DNA of 64,000 nucleotides from Limnoperna fortunei (GCA_944474755.1 OX104119.1:43611927-43675926), one strand, 5' to 3'; shown: positions 12,268-25,344, numbered from the stretch's first letter. Numbers and translations: made by a program. Notes: generated by a model from the sequence alone, not told the origin.

Positions 12268-13112
12268 TTGTTTGCTTTTAAACGCAAATTATTGCGAATG
12301 CGATTAAACGCAAAACGTATTGCGATTAAACGCAATACTTTGCATTTGAACACAAAAGTTTGCTAATAAACGCAATTCTTATTGTGATTAACGCAAAAAC
12401 TTATTGCCTTGAAACGCCAAAAATAATTGCATTTAAACGCAATATGTAATGCCATTAAACGCAAAAAATATTGCGATTAAACGCAATGTTTAATGCAATT
12501 AAACGCAAATATTGCGATTAAACGCACAAATATTGCGATTAAACGCATTAATTAATGCGATTAAAAGAAATAATATTGCGATTAAACGCAAAAGTATTCC
12601 GTAAAGGGGTAGTGATATGATTCAAGGAGGTGCGATAAAGGGGTGTGATCAACAGAAACAACATTATCGCTGTCATATAAAACAAAAATAAATATCATCA
12701 TATCAAATATTTATATAATAATACAGTTGTTGTTCTAATACTGCAGTACATACCATATATAACGCCCATGTCTCTATATCGCTCCTTGACTCTATATTGC
12801 ATACATTAACCTCATTATTGTATGGTTGAAATATGATTTAATGAAATAACATACCAAAATCTCGAACAATATCAGGCCACCCATTGGGTGATATAGGGTT
12901 CTTGGATTGATACAACTTGTGATACAGATTCTGACATGTAATATTCAGGACATATTTAGTACAAAAATTCATATCTTGCACCCCTTTTATTTCCACCTCC
13001 TTTTATCATATCACACATCCATTATGGTATACTTTTGCATTTGATCACAATTAATTATTGCTTTTAAACGCAATGAGTTTTTGCGTTTATTCGTAAACTA
13101 TTGCGTTAAAGC
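12268..13112. mobile_element. DNA element with inverted ends built from tandem 'TTGCGATTAAACGCAA' repeats
   Basis: The left side (12268-12588) is an irregular array of roughly 17 to 25 base units around GCGATTAAACGCAA, itself nearly palindromic. The right side (about 13035-13112) holds three or four related units. Just inside each array are matching inverted segments: 12589-12650 and 12977-13038, sharing GCAAAAGTAT, GTGATATGAT and GGAGGTG blocks when the right one is reversed. A core of about 330 bases lies between. No reading frame is present, so it is non-autonomous. The layout suggests a MITE-like element whose outer repeat expanded, mainly on the left. Confidence 0.6.
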
Positions 13113-13612
13113 ACAAAAGATCGTGTCTGGCTAATTTTGAAGCAGTAATGATTATTATTTCATATGTGGCAGTACTACTCTCATGGTGTATGATACTTGC
13201 ACAAAAAATGTGTTTGCAGACCTGTTTGTTCATATTTTGTTTTTCGTCACAAGTTCTAAAGGTCCTCGTATTTTAATTTCAGATGGACATGGGGGTTTGA
13301 TTTTTCTATACATCGTCAGCGTTTTATAGACCTGTCCGACCCCTGATTCATGAATGCCGATTGTTTAACTTTATACTTAGTTTTTTCCCCGCCGCACCCT
13401 TTACGGGGCATAAAAATACAGGGAGTACGTCGGTCCGCAAATTGTAAGCGCTTTCCCAACTATAATGTGGATGAGTTTTCTAATAATTTAATATGCAGAA
13501 TTTATACATATACTACAAATAGCTTTGACAAGTTCGAAACACAGGACTGATTGATTCCCTTTTCAAACATTAAAAAACTCTGGGTTTTTTTATACAAACC
13601 GTCCTACATTTT

Positions 13613-13682
13613 CGAATGGATTTTCATTTCATTTAATAGATTTTCATTTCATTTAATGGATTTTCATTTCATTTCATTTATA
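13613..13682. repeat. Short tandem repeat, about 20-base unit, three copies
   Basis: GATTTTCATTTCATTTAATG is repeated three times with a single-base variation, and ends in extra CATTT units. It opens all three reading frames, which explains the small open frame over it. Confidence 0.8.
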
Positions 13683-14261
13683 CATGAGGTTTCTACTACC
13701 AATAGTTTGGACGAAAAACCTGGCCGAAAAAATTTTTAAATTGTGTTTGAATACGGGTAAGGACATTAGAATATCCTACAACGCTGTTCTGTTTTTCCGT
13801 CAATGCTGGTATGCTATATAGATTTGGTTTTAGTATCTATCTTTAAAAAAAGTTTAAGAGTGTTTTTTTGTCGATTTATACATGGCACTCAAACGGACTA
13901 TAAAAACACATTCTGGTTGAATTAATTTAGGGAAAACTATTGCATAAAGATCTTTTAAAGTTAGAGTAATGAAATTATTTGACAGAGTTTATATGGACGT
14001 TACTATATAATACATACATAACTCAGAGATATTTGTTCATGTTCTTATTCACTGTACATAGTGAAAAATATGTAATTAATTGATACTGTTGTCAAAGCAA
14101 CTATTTTGTGACCTTGGGGATATTTACATTCTCTCTACTTAACATTCTGATCCTTTCCTCGCTTAAACCTCTTTTCCTCAAAAATTGATCAATCAGTATA
14201 CTGTACGTGCTAAAAACGGAAATGAATGTCAACGAAAGTGAGGCCGACGCTATAAAAATAA

Positions 14262-14600
14262 AGTCGAAAAGTCCAAGATTAAAGTTGATTATTCCAAGAA
14301 TAAAGTTAGTAATTCCAAGAATAAAGTTGAAATTTCCAAGATTACAGTAGATAATTCCAACATTCAAGTTGGAATTTCCCAGAATTGATAATTCCAACAT
14401 TTGAGTTGGAATTTCCCAGATTAAAGTTGATAATTACAAAATTTAAGTGGAATTTCCCAGATTAAAGTTGATAATTCCAACAGTTAGGTTGGAATTGCCC
14501 AGATTTAAGTTGAAATTTCCCAGATTTAAATTGGAATTTCCAAGATTAAAGTTGATAATTCCAAGAATAAATTTGGAATTTCCTAGATTAAAGTCGACCA
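14262..14600. repeat. Minisatellite of about 22-base units
   Basis: About 15 imperfect units alternate ATAATTCCAA with GATTAAAGTTG and variants such as GGAATTTCCCAG. Each unit carries the short palindromic phrase GGAATTCC-like sequence, so the array can fold. The open frame on the minus strand here is simply the repeat translated and is not a gene. Confidence 0.85.
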
Positions 14601-14859
14601 ATTGAAAAATAATAAAATAGAATTTGGCCCTAATACGCTTCCGTATAATAGAGTCTTGATGAAATGTGAAATAAAAACCGAATAAGTTCTATTTTAGTTT
14701 GTAGACAAAGTATTTCACATATATTGAAACAGGATCTGAAGAATATCATTATTTCATGTGTGTCTTTCTTTTAGTGTAATTAAATACACAATACTTACAG
14801 CAGATGATAGAACTGTGAAATGCAATAAAGGTTAGCTAGAAGCTACAGCAAATCGTGCT

Positions 14860-15150
14860 GAAAATATGTATTTTAGTTAAGCGATTTAAACTTAGACTAA
14901 AACTCTGAGACATAATAAAAAAATTAAAGCCAAATATATAAGAAATAATAATGTGTACGTGAAAATATGTATTCTAGTTAAGCGATTTAAACTTAAACTA
15001 AACTCTGAGACATAAATAAAAATTTCAAAGCCAAATATATAAGAAATAATAATGTGTACGTGAAAATATGTATTCTAGTTAAGCGATTTAAACTTAGACT
15101 AAAACTCTGAGACATAATAAAAAATTTCAAAGCCAAATATATAAGAAATC
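14860..15150. repeat. Tandem repeat, 101-base unit, 2.9 copies
   Basis: Units start at 14860, 14961 and 15062 with GAAAATATGTATT and contain AAGCGATTTAAACTTA and CTCTGAGACATAA. They differ at only a few bases, so the duplication is fairly recent. No coding sequence. Confidence 0.92.
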
Positions 15151-16640
15151 AGTTTAAATACCTTGTAATAAAAAAACTCAATGTATGTAACTTTAAATTA
15201 AGAGCTATAAGGTATAGGGATAGAAGCGTTCATAAATCAGTGTTTCCATAGTAACTATTCTATTGCTTCCTTCATAGGAAGACTCAATAACATTAATAAA
15301 GTGTGGTGAATAAAATGAATTAACAGATAACAGAGAAAACATCTGTACAACAGGTTTATATTTTCTAAAAAAAAACAGTTAACAGACGTTTAAAAATGCT
15401 CAAAACACATTAACAGAAAAGATCTTGCCCCCTCATATAAGCCCTTATTTTATAGACATGACGTGTCCATTAATAATTTCGGCTTTACACGTTTTCACAA
15501 ACGGTTTTTAACACTCAAATATTCACATGTCTGCAGCAATATATTAAAAAATATCTCGGAAACTAGTCCAAATAAAAAAAAACTATTTAAAAAAAAACGT
15601 TTGTAGAGACTGAAAAGAATTACCAAGATAACCCAATAAAAGTACGCCAACTATTGTAAGTATTTGTATTTAAATGTGTCCAATCATCTAAAATACCAAA
15701 TCACTTGCAATACGTCGTTTTCAAGGTATAATCGCACTCTTTAAAGGAGGTGAAAATTGTAATGCCGATTACGTTTAGAGCACTTTAGTGGAAAGCGGCA
15801 AAATTTGAAACGAAATAGGACGGCTTTAGAAAAACGATGCAAAATGAAACCTGTGATGTGTTTTGCCGGGGTGCAAAGATAACACTAAACATAAATTTAC
15901 GGAAGGGGATCGAGTTTTGTGCCGTCCGCACGATGCTAAAAGACGGTGCTTTGAGGAACGTGCCCTAAATAAAATCACGTGATACTATAAGTCACGTGAT
16001 AGGATACATCTAACTACCTATCTTGAAAACGTCGTATTCCACTAAATTCTTAAGAGTCATTCTCTGTAAGCATAAAAAAATCCTATATATGGGTGGAAAG
16101 TCAATGTTTCAGATGTTCATGAAATTTGGTATATAGTACTTACATGTGACCCTTATCACAAAATGAGTCTTGTTTTGACATTATTTTATAGCGTTGCTAT
16201 GGCAACGCATTATGTCCATATATGGGCAAGAGGAACACTGTCTGAACAAGAAATTTGACAAAAATACTAGGGGCTCTATACAAATACATGATGAAACATA
16301 AAACTGTTTTAATGTTCAAATGTAGTTAAAGCATAAATGTAACATTTACAATACAGTATGATTAAATAACATTTTATAATAACTGGTTGCCATTGTAATG
16401 AAAATCTACAAAAATGGGTTTCCTCAAAAATGTGAAAAACTGATTTTTTTCGTGTTTTGTAAAGCCAAATGTAAAAAATTGCACCCTTAGAATTCTTTAA
16501 TACTCCAATCATATAAAGTTTGACTTTAATATGATTACAATATGAAAAAATTAGACGTGTTTTCTTTTATTTTGAAATAAATGTATTTCAAATATAGTTA
16601 CCATGGAAACTTTTGAAAAAAGATATAAAATCTCAAAGGA
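15151..16640. other. No recognised gene
   Basis: AT-rich sequence. The part from about 16090 contains phrases ('ggtatatagtacttacatgtgacc', broken by variation) that resemble the repeat family just downstream, so it may be a decayed member. Confidence 0.4.
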
Positions 16641-16649
16641 ACTAGGTTC

Positions 16650-17010
16650 AGTAACTAACACAATTTACCCCATCTCAGATTGCATGAAGTTCAGTTTGTA
16701 TGGTATTTAGATGGTCCTAAGTCCAATTATAGGGTCAATTTTTTTTTCGAGCGACAATTTTCAAATGGCCGCCTTTTCTTGAAAGTGGTCCGATTTTAAC
16801 GAAAATTGGTATATAGGGTAATTTGTTGGTCCTGAATTTATTTGTGGGGTTAGAATATTTTTTCAATCGGCCATTTTCAAAATGGCCGCGTTTCCCGCCA
16901 AAAATTGAAAGTGTCCGATTTTAACAAAAATTGGTACATAGAGTAATTTGATGGTCCTTAATTCATTTGTGGTGTTATAATTTTTTCAATTTGCAGCCAC
17001 TTCCCGCCAA
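16650..17010. repeat. Three diverged tandem copies of a 110-120 base unit
   Basis: The second and third units (about 16756 and 16871) share AATGGCCGC, TCCGATTTTAAC, AAAATTGGTA and GGTCCTTAATTCATTTGTGG-like strings. A more diverged first unit (from about 16650) shares TGGTCCTAAG and TATAGGGTC. There is no open frame. Probably a piece of a dispersed repeat. Confidence 0.7.
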
Positions 17011-17696
17011 ATATAGCTACTTTAGTCCAATCAATATATACAAAAAGTCAAAAAGACTAAAAAAATTAAGGGAAATTCCTCTAATTGTTCTTGTTCATTT
17101 ATTGACATTTGCTATTTACTAATCAAACCTAAATTTATGTTGTACAACAGGGGATATTGTAGGGCACAGCCTAAAATCAGATTATATATTTGAAATCTCT
17201 GTTTTATCTTCCTGGAATTTTGGTTATTGATATCGTCCCATTTCCTTTATGGCATAATCAAGCAAAAATGACAAAAAATGCTATAGTTATGAATTAATAC
17301 TATGCTGTAAGAATAAATGTATGAAAACTTATACCCTTCCTAACTTCTTATTGTAGGGCGAAAATAAAAATGCCTTACCTAAACAATAGCCAAGTTCAAA
17401 TTGGCTGCAGAATCACAGAAATACAATTTGGACATTCAAATGTCATGTGTTATATTCCAAAGATCTGGAAAAAACCAGTTACGCACAACATAACAAAACA
17501 ACAGCAATGCAAACTCTTGAGTTAATTCAGGTGCTCAGGAAGGGTAAGCATACCATATATCATTGACCAAGCGAAAGTATTTTTAGTTAAACAGATGAGA
17601 GAAAAATGATAACAAAAAAAATCATGAAAAGTAACAATGTACAGTTTGTTGAAACTCCTTGCACTATAGTGATTTTAATGCTTTACTGGTTCCACT

Positions 17697-18315
17697 TTAA
17701 TCTTCAATTAGGTCTTGCCTTATCTGTTGAATAGTTTTTTCTCTTGTCGCATCAACAGTGTTACTTTCTCGATTCATTCTTGAAAAGAAACTAGTCACCT
17801 GGGTCACTGTCAAAATCTCATCATAAGAGAATCTTCTTTGACCATCTACGTTTTATACAGTCAACATTTCCTCCTCAACAATGTACGGGTTCTCTTTTCT
17901 GCCGGTTCGCAGGCCAACATCAAATTTCTCTTTAAGAAAAGATTTCTGATTTTCATTAAATCTTTTGTTTATGCGGTCATCTTTAAGAGCCCATCCTTGC
18001 TCTAACATTGTTTCTAAATTAGAACCAACTTCAACTTGTCCATCAGAAGAAATGGAAAAATTCTTTGCAAAAGACTTGGACATTTTTTCCATGTACAACT
18101 TTTTTGGTAATGTCACATCCATTACTTGATTGGCAATGAAATTGATAATTACATTTTCCAAACATCAAATGGTTGGAAAGCTGTTGAGATGTTGCAGCCC
18201 TCATTAGTACACGTAAAAACATCTTCTAAAGATTATTTTTTATTAAGGAGGCTGTCTGCTGGGTTGACAAGTTGTACAGGATTTAATTCTGTATTTACAG
18301 CAATTTTAGATGATG
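17697..18315 (-). pseudogene. Pseudogene of a C2H2-finger protein with conserved 'GWALK' C-terminal region
   Basis: Read on the minus strand from about 18315: a CTNEGCNISTAFQPFD segment looks like a C2H2 zinc finger missing its histidine pair, with a stop before it (LLNKK*SLEDVF) and a frame break after it. Then LPKKLYMEKMSKSF, GWALKDDRINKRFNENQKSF, FDVGLRTGRKENPYIVEEEML follow in the clean frame 18161-17853. A TAA interrupts, after which the same frame continues NVDGQRRFSYDEILTVTQV, SFFSRMNRES and ends at 17697. This order (finger, ALK..R..RF, G..TG.K..P, then RF...E.LT..Q..SFFSR) is familiar from uncharacterised proteins of cnidarians and molluscs. I know no assigned function, and a transposon origin is possible. 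With at least two stops and a broken finger it is not functional. Confidence 0.5.
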
Positions 18316-18411
18316 GGATAAATTTTCCTAAAAAAAAGATAAGAAAAAGCTTATTGTTTGTACCCAAAATTTATAACTTATAATATACATAAAATTTATT
18401 CAAATTCATGC

Positions 18412-18960
18412 GTACAAATCCATCCACTATAATTGTGTAAATAAGACGTGCTCGATCGAAAGAAACTATAGAATAGTGAATACCCCCGTTTCTTTAGATA
18501 AATAGATGGATGGATTAATGTTTTGATGGATGGACCGACAGGATTCTTTTCTAATTTACAATTGCAATTGGACCACGAATCAAATATGCACACTTTTTAA
18601 TGTTGTTACGATACCAAAATCTTACTAATTCTTTACAGATTCTTACGAATGACTTATTTGAGAGCGGATATCACAATGACATTGTTTGATTGGTTATTTT
18701 ATATAAAATTTTGTTTCAAAACGACGCAATACGCACAATATCTATATAAATGATTACAAATCCAGTCTAATTGTGTGAAGAAGACAAGTTCGAACAAAAG
18801 ATACATCTGTGTCTATAGATAAATAGATGGATGGATTAATGTTTTGATGTATGGACGAACGGGATTTTCTTTTAATTTGCAAGAGCAATTGGACCACGGA
18901 TCGAAAATGCATATTTTTAGATGTTGTAACGATACTAAAATTGTACTTATTCGTTATGTC
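18412..18960. repeat. Direct repeat, two copies of about 200 bases, 345 apart
   Basis: Copies near 18412-18640 and 18757-18960 share ATAAATAGATGGATGGATTA, TGTTTTGATG, GCAATTGGACCACG and TGTTACGATAC-like strings with moderate divergence. The sequence between them is unrelated. No coding content. The minus-strand open frame across the first copy is probably chance. Confidence 0.75.
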
Positions 18961-20394
18961 ATTACCCTGTCAGTTTAATAATAATCCACCACTTTAGCGT
19001 CACTCTTATTGGTCTCCTTTACTCCACCATTCGACTGTTATAATAGGTCAACGTCAGTTGTACACATTAATCGTGTTGCAGACCTTGTTCTATATGAGAT
19101 ATATGGTTATGTACTGGCTCACAGGCAACAACGTTCTCTTCACTCTGTTCTGTGATATGTTAAAAGTCGATCACACATTTGAAATATAACTCAAGATGTT
19201 TGGCTTTATGATCGTGAGTATACACTTTAAAAAAGCACAAAAGCTTCTATTAAAAATTTGAGAAAACATTGAATTGTTGTCATTGGTCTTATGTCACATT
19301 TGCATGGAATTAATAATGTTATTACGCAATTAATTTACTAGAATGTGACCTTATTTAGAAAATTATATTCGCACAATTCTGTATTGTATTGATCTTATGA
19401 AAACTGATGTACTTCTGTTTATTTTAATTTGTAGATGTGTACCTTGTTTTTACTTACATAATAACGATGTATCAGCATTTGATTTTTTAAAATCTACCTG
19501 GTATTTTGTCCCGGTGCACATGTTACCTATCTTGCGTGGAATATGAAAAGCAAATAATAATTTATTGGTAAAAATTGCTGAAAAACTGGTAAATTTTCTG
19601 CCTTTTAATTTCGTTTATAAACCATAAATACATTTACATTACATGACAATGAAGAATGACGAGAACATTTGTTTTTTTATAAGATGCATATTTGCAGCAA
19701 AAACAATTTGTTTACAATTGAAAAGAATATTGAATTTGTTATTCTGTCTTTTAAATTTGGCCCTCAAATGGACAATAATATGTAACAATTTAAGGTGTTA
19801 GTGATTGGTTAAACTTAAATGTCATTTACTACGGTATTGTACTATTTAATCCTTAATTTAATAGGTTAAATATAATTAACAAGATATAGAGTTATTATGT
19901 ACAAAACTGAAATATAATTGATTCAATATGTAATAATATGATATTGGGGGTCATTAAGGAAATCTTAGATATCGCAAACCATCAAACCATTTAATCTTTA
20001 CGCTCGATTACCTTTTGGATAAGCAATCAACATTTAAAGATAGAATGAACACTTCTCAGTTAAACTTGTTACAGCATTTTAGTAACAAAAATTAATTTAA
20101 AGGAAGTCACAATAAGATATTAGGTGAATCTATTTATACAATATATCAATCGTATCCTATGTTCCATAATAAATTGGAAAAGTTCACGTAGATCATGTAG
20201 ATACTACTTATTTCGTCATCAAAAACAGTTACTTAGCTAATATGAGAATTTATTACGCTTATATTTCTTTTTTCAAAATTATTAATGAACACAAGACGTA
20301 GTGTATGGTTTTCCTTTCAATAGTATTAAAAATAACATTTTTACATCGATAAATAACCTCTTTACTGCATTAAGGTATTTTAAAAGTTTTTATA
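18961..20394. other. No recognised gene
   Basis: AT-rich stretch. An ATG at 19197 followed by GTGAGT could be a short first exon, but nothing supports it. Confidence 0.4.
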
Positions 20395-20640
20395 TAGTTA
20401 CGCTTTCTCCCCGATTGTAAAAGCTTTTGTGTTAGAACTGGTGAATACAAAATCCGTATACCACATAATTTTTAATCCATTTTTATGAACGGTGCTACTT
20501 TTGTCTACAGTAATCGTCAAGCGCGATAGAACCCAATTAACATGCACCATATATATGACTAAACGCATGACTTTTTTCGATTGAAGACGTAAGTTTAGAA
20601 AAAAAGTAAGATATGATATGAGATTTAACAATAAGCAAGC
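20395..20640. repeat. Far-upstream block of lectin unit A, shared with unit D (62440-62720)
   Basis: The two blocks share AATCCGTATACC-like, AATGGTGCTACTTTT-like and CAGTAATCGTCAAGCGCGA strings in the same order and strand. In both cases the lectin start codon lies about 0.8 to 1.0 kb downstream. This is seen directly and shows that the duplicated unit includes much upstream DNA. The minus-strand open frame in it is not supported as a gene. Confidence 0.75.
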
Positions 20641-20879
20641 AAAATTGCTCAGATTATTTTCAATTATTAAAATAAGTCAAAACGAATAATATATAACCTT
20701 ATAATCTATTAAATGTTAGAATTACATGTCGTTTTCAGTGATATTTTTATGAATTCACTTCTAGATTTGCATACTTATGCCTTAAGGTGTTTCGGAAACT
20801 ATAAACTAGGCTCTCTATCTGAGTTAGCAAGAAAATAAATTACAAGTTTAGACTAGTTCGATCAATTCGACGTATGCCA

Positions 20880-21244
20880 AACAAATACATTTTTGGATAT
20901 CGCCGGTGAGTTCGGTTTGACGACATGCACGTTACTTTTGGTTTCTATTGTAAAAAGATGATAGAGGTCCTAATGATAAGGACATTAGTCGATCAGTATT
21001 TGGTAACAGTGTGAATCTTAAAATAATAAATTGTATTATAAGCTCTAGATATAGGCACTCTGATGTTCGTAACGCTCATATAAACTTGATACTAATTTTA
21101 AATTTTTATTTGTTAAAAGAAATCCAAGGAAAAATCAAAATTAAAAGTTCATGTATACCTATTTCCTGATATGTGTAACATAAGGTCAGATAAGAACTTA
21201 TGTTGATTTACAAGACATTCTCATTCGGATGTACTTTCTTACCA
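20880..21244 (+). promoter_or_regulatory. Upstream region of lectin unit A, conserved with units B and D
   Basis: Aligning by eye with 53540-53901 and 63190-63473 shows conserved strings: TTGACGACG-like, TATAAACTTGAT, ACTTCCTGATAT and, in A and B, CAGATAAGAA (a GATA-type site at 21188). A weak TATA-like GATATG lies about 80 bases before the ATG, where B has CATATAAG. Conservation upstream of a decayed gene reflects shared origin and does not prove activity. Confidence 0.5.
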
Positions 21245-22202
21245 ATGGCGATTGTTAGATGGTATTTTCTTTCAATTTTCCATTGCGGTCTATTCCACGG
21301 CGGATCTGTTGTAGCAGACAATAAAAGGTTGATTTTAAATGATCCGGACGTAATAGAAGCACGACTTCATCAGATGGATCTCACTATACAGAACTTAAAT
21401 TCAAAATTGCTGCATATGATAACATAGTGACAGGGCTAATACATGAGGTATGAATGTTGATACTGCAAACTGTGAGTAGTTGTCAGTTAAGATTAGAACA
21501 TGTCAGCATCCATGGTTGACAAGAAGCCTATAATGGTAAATATTAGCATATATCAAATTTTCATCCATCCACGCTTCACATACGCTTTGATTTCTAAACA
21601 TTGATATTAAAATTTAAACGATTGATTGCGTTTTGTATAACTAATTTATGGCATTAAAATTAAATTCACGATTGAACTTATCCCGCCATTATTTTGCAAT
21701 CTTAGAAACTGTAACAAAAACAACAAATTATTCCTGTCTGAAATTGTTCTTGGTTTTTAGAATAAAGTTGTGTTTTACCTCGCAATTTCATTTTAATCAA
21801 CGCTAAATATATTCGAGAAGCTTTTAGAGATACATAAATAATATTATTTCATATCAGTAAAATTATGTTAGTTTCAATTGGTCAGCTGGTATTAATTAAT
21901 CTGCAGTAATTTGACATGCGTTATCACGTCGTGGTAATGCCCTCTCCAGTAATAAGTAAAACTGTTTATTATTAATCTATTTAAAAAAATATACATGTGT
22001 GTCCATGTACAACTTAAATGAGGCAAAAATGTCAAAAGTTTAGAAAACTAAATGCATATTGCCTGAAAATGCCAAACAATGATATATCATGATGCACACA
22101 TTCAAATCATACATCAAGCAGCTATAAATAAAACAATACAGTCTTAAGCACATGGTTTCTTAATTCTTCAATGAAATAAATATATTAGTTGCTTATAGAG
22201 CT

Positions 22203-22332
22203 GGCATTGTCATGATACTTGACAGCAGCACTCGGTACAGTGGTATTGCCTTCAACATTGATAATACCCTCGCCTTTGGCTCGGGCATTATCAATGTTTC
22301 CCTTGTGCAGTCAAGATATCATGACAATGCCC
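22203..22332. mobile_element. Nested hairpin, MITE-like palindrome of 130 bases
   Basis: The outer arms GGCATTGTCATGATACTTGA and its reverse complement at 22310-22332 enclose inner arms AACATTGATAATACCCTCG and CGGGCATTATCAATGTT. The whole forms a long stem with a side bulge. It sits in intron 1 of lectin unit A. It may be a short MITE or an independent foldback; no target duplication is clear. Confidence 0.65.
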
Positions 22333-23130
22333 TCTATATATGCAACTATTTTATAATTAATACCGATTTTCATGTTAACAGTGATAATTCTATTTTTTGA
22401 GTTGATTTTGAAGAATCGATAAGTTCAAGAGCAATTACCACTTAAAAATTAGACCAATTTCGCTACAAAGAAAATACTTCAACAAATACGAAAGGTAAAC
22501 ATGCTCAAAACATTTTATAATTTTGATATTAAAATGTTATAATGGTCCGGTATTTGATAAAAAAAAAGACATACATTACTACAAACGACAAATTATTCGT
22601 CTTCTTGAAGCTCCGGTTTCCCTGATACAAAAATTTACAGCATGAAATAAGTTAAAACTTGCTGTCAGTGGCGTTCAACCCCGTTAAAAAAAACAATTTT
22701 AACTTGCCATGCAAGTGAAAGAAATATGTAGAACTGTACTAAAACTAAATACAAGTACCATTGTGGAATACTTAACAACGTAAACGTAACAGGTTGATGG
22801 AAAATTGAATACAAGTAAAGTTGGGAGATGCTTAAAACGGGTATAGGGCAATTCCAAAGATACTACAATAAATTGAAAACATCATAGATATATACACATC
22901 AGGAAGCATTTCAAAAGATGCTTATTATGAGCAAAACAAGAATACTATTTACATGATCAGTGAGAAACGTGTGATACAGGAACCTGTTACATAAAAGGGA
23001 GAAAAAATTATACTTGAAAATTTAGACTGCGTTAAACATAGTTCTTCTAGAATTTAATGCATATTCAAATAACAGTTTGTGTGAATAAATTTATGCGTCG
23101 TTCACAACAGCGACTATCCATATTACGAGA

Positions 23131-23181
23131 CAATTTCTGAAATATCAATTGAAAATAAGCCAATTGATATTTCAGAAACTG
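23131..23181. repeat. Perfect-like inverted repeat, 20-base stems
   Basis: CAATTTCTGAAATATCAATT at 23131 is matched by AATTGATATTTCAGAAACTG from 23162, with about a 10-base loop. It lies in an intron of lectin unit A, about 170 bases before coil exon 2. Function unknown. Confidence 0.75.
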
Positions 23182-24239
23182 TTCGTGTTCGCCCTCTTTT
23201 ATGGTCATTTAATTGGCCTTATTACCTATAATAATACCAAAATCAATCGATCAAATAAATAATTGTAATGAAAAAATCGATATTGAGGATTTATTTGCTT
23301 ATTGAGTTATATCTACTGCTTTTACGAAATTTTTATCTTTTATTAAGATCAAAGGAAAAGATTACTAAATTGGAAATTTGACAGCTACAGTTACTTCACT
23401 TGAACATAAATGTAATTTTAGTTCTTATTCTTTACCACTTTTGAATGTATTTTATGATACAATATAAAGCAATCGATCGTACAACAGTTTTATATCAGAT
23501 AATATCTATATTGTGTAAACTCCTCATACAGTCTTTAACCAAGATCTTATTAGAAAGATTGGACACAAATTGAACTGTGCACCTGCTATTATAGCATTGT
23601 TTGGTGAAATTCTGCAAGTCTTTCCCGACTTGCGCACTAAGCTAATTTTCAGACGTTTTTACCGAATACATACTTATTTACCCAGATCCCGAATCTTACT
23701 AAACGTTATATCTGAAACACGCACAACTAAGAATAAAGGAAAACATTATTTCATATGTGAATGCAAACAAACGCCCCATTCTTAAATGTCACGCCCGAAT
23801 AATTTAAAAATATACCAATCCGGGATTTGATCATTAGACTGATAAAACTGGTTACCTGTACAGATAAACAATAACAATGACCGCTTATGTCATTTAGTTT
23901 ACTCTATTGCTCAAAATATACGAACATGTACACAATGAAACTTCGAGATGAAACAAAAGGTTCCCAAGTTGGAAATTTGACAATTACAGTTACTTGCATT
24001 CAACAGAAAGACATTATACTATATTATTGCCACCTTTGAAATGTTGTTGATGATGAAATAACGAATTTCATTAGCCATTATATATCTGGTTGAATTATAT
24101 TATTTTAAATCTATATGCATTTAAATGTTGAAATTATAATGAGCAAAACGCGAGAGCTGAATTGAATTTTCGAAGATAAATTTGCAGTTAATAAAAGCCA
24201 ATTAAGCATGTTCAGGTTTTTCATGTTGAGGAGAAACGT

Positions 24240-24478
24240 CCGTGTTAAAGGTCTCGGTGGAAGAGCTGTTAAGGTAGTTAATCATCTACTATTGATCACG
24301 TGATATATTAACTCTGAGGTTTCGAGTCTCGATGCGGCAGGTTGTAAACTACTTAAATCTTAATCGACAAGAAATGCCAGTTTTCCTACCACAGGTTGGG
24401 GCTTTCTCCTGGTACTCCGGTTTCTTCCATTAAAAACTGGACGCCATGATAAAGCTGAAAATTTGCTGGTGTTATTAT
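24240..24478 (+). mobile_element. Decayed tRNA-headed SINE
   Basis: Same family as the copy at 9113-9361. The A-box part reads GTCTCGGTGGAAGAGCTGTTAAGG, the B-box part GGTTTCGAGTCTCG, then GCCAGTTTTCCTACC, TCCTGGTACTCCGGTTTC and AAAACTGGACGCCATGATA. The tail is cut after 'gctgg'. It lies in an intron of lectin unit A. Confidence 0.8.
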
Positions 24479-25344
24479 ATTTGCATTCTTTTGTAATACC
24501 AAAAAGACTGACACATTCTGCTCTGATTCATTTTGCTTCATCAAACTTTTGTCTTTTTGTCTTACGTTAGATTCAAACCCATGGTTGTCCAAACCGCAAA
24601 AAGGCATTTCACTTATTGGATTTGTTCTTACATTAAAACGTTACTGTTTCGTCTCATCACACCCCCAAAATATGAACATTTTACGTATGGTTTAGTGTTT
24701 TCCTAATGTCATTATTTACGAAATATCTCAAATATTAGAGTAACGGATTACAATTGGCCACTCGAATAGTTGTTAACGTTTTGACCTTATACATGTCAGT
24801 TACACCTAATTATCACCAAAATAGCCAGACAATTTTTGATTAAGGTACATTTACAATGTGAAGGTAACTCCGTGCAGATGTTATAATATCACACTAATAT
24901 TTGTTATTTTATGGGTTTAATCAAACTGAAAGTTTTTGCTTTTACATTTCAGTTAATGTACACAGACCAGGTTCTGAGTATAAAAATGCATCAAAACTTT
25001 ATTCGTTTGTTAATCTTTATAATAACCTAACACTTCTGCCTGCCCACAAAGGCAAACATTATTTTAGCATATGATTATATTAACGTTAGTATTCTTTTTA
25101 GTTGATTCCAATAATGGAACACTTTATTTTTTATACTTGCCACTTTATAAATATTTTTTCATTACAATGCAAACTACTTTATCCCCATGTTTCATGAGCA
25201 AACTATTGTTACAATCCTTAATGATTAAGCGCAACTGTTTTCCTTGTGATTATTACTTTTTCCCACCTCTTATAAAACGCCACCCGTGGAAAAAGTACGG
25301 CATATTGTTTTATTGCATTTGGTTTTTTTGTGTGGTAAACATGG

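Noticed and set aside
12250..12600. CRISPR-like array
   Set aside because: Units are adjacent, variable in length and lack unique spacers; the host is an animal and the array flanks a transposon-like core.
14101..14400. 99-codon open frame on the minus strand
   Set aside because: It is a direct translation of the 22-base minisatellite (repeated NFNLG-like words).
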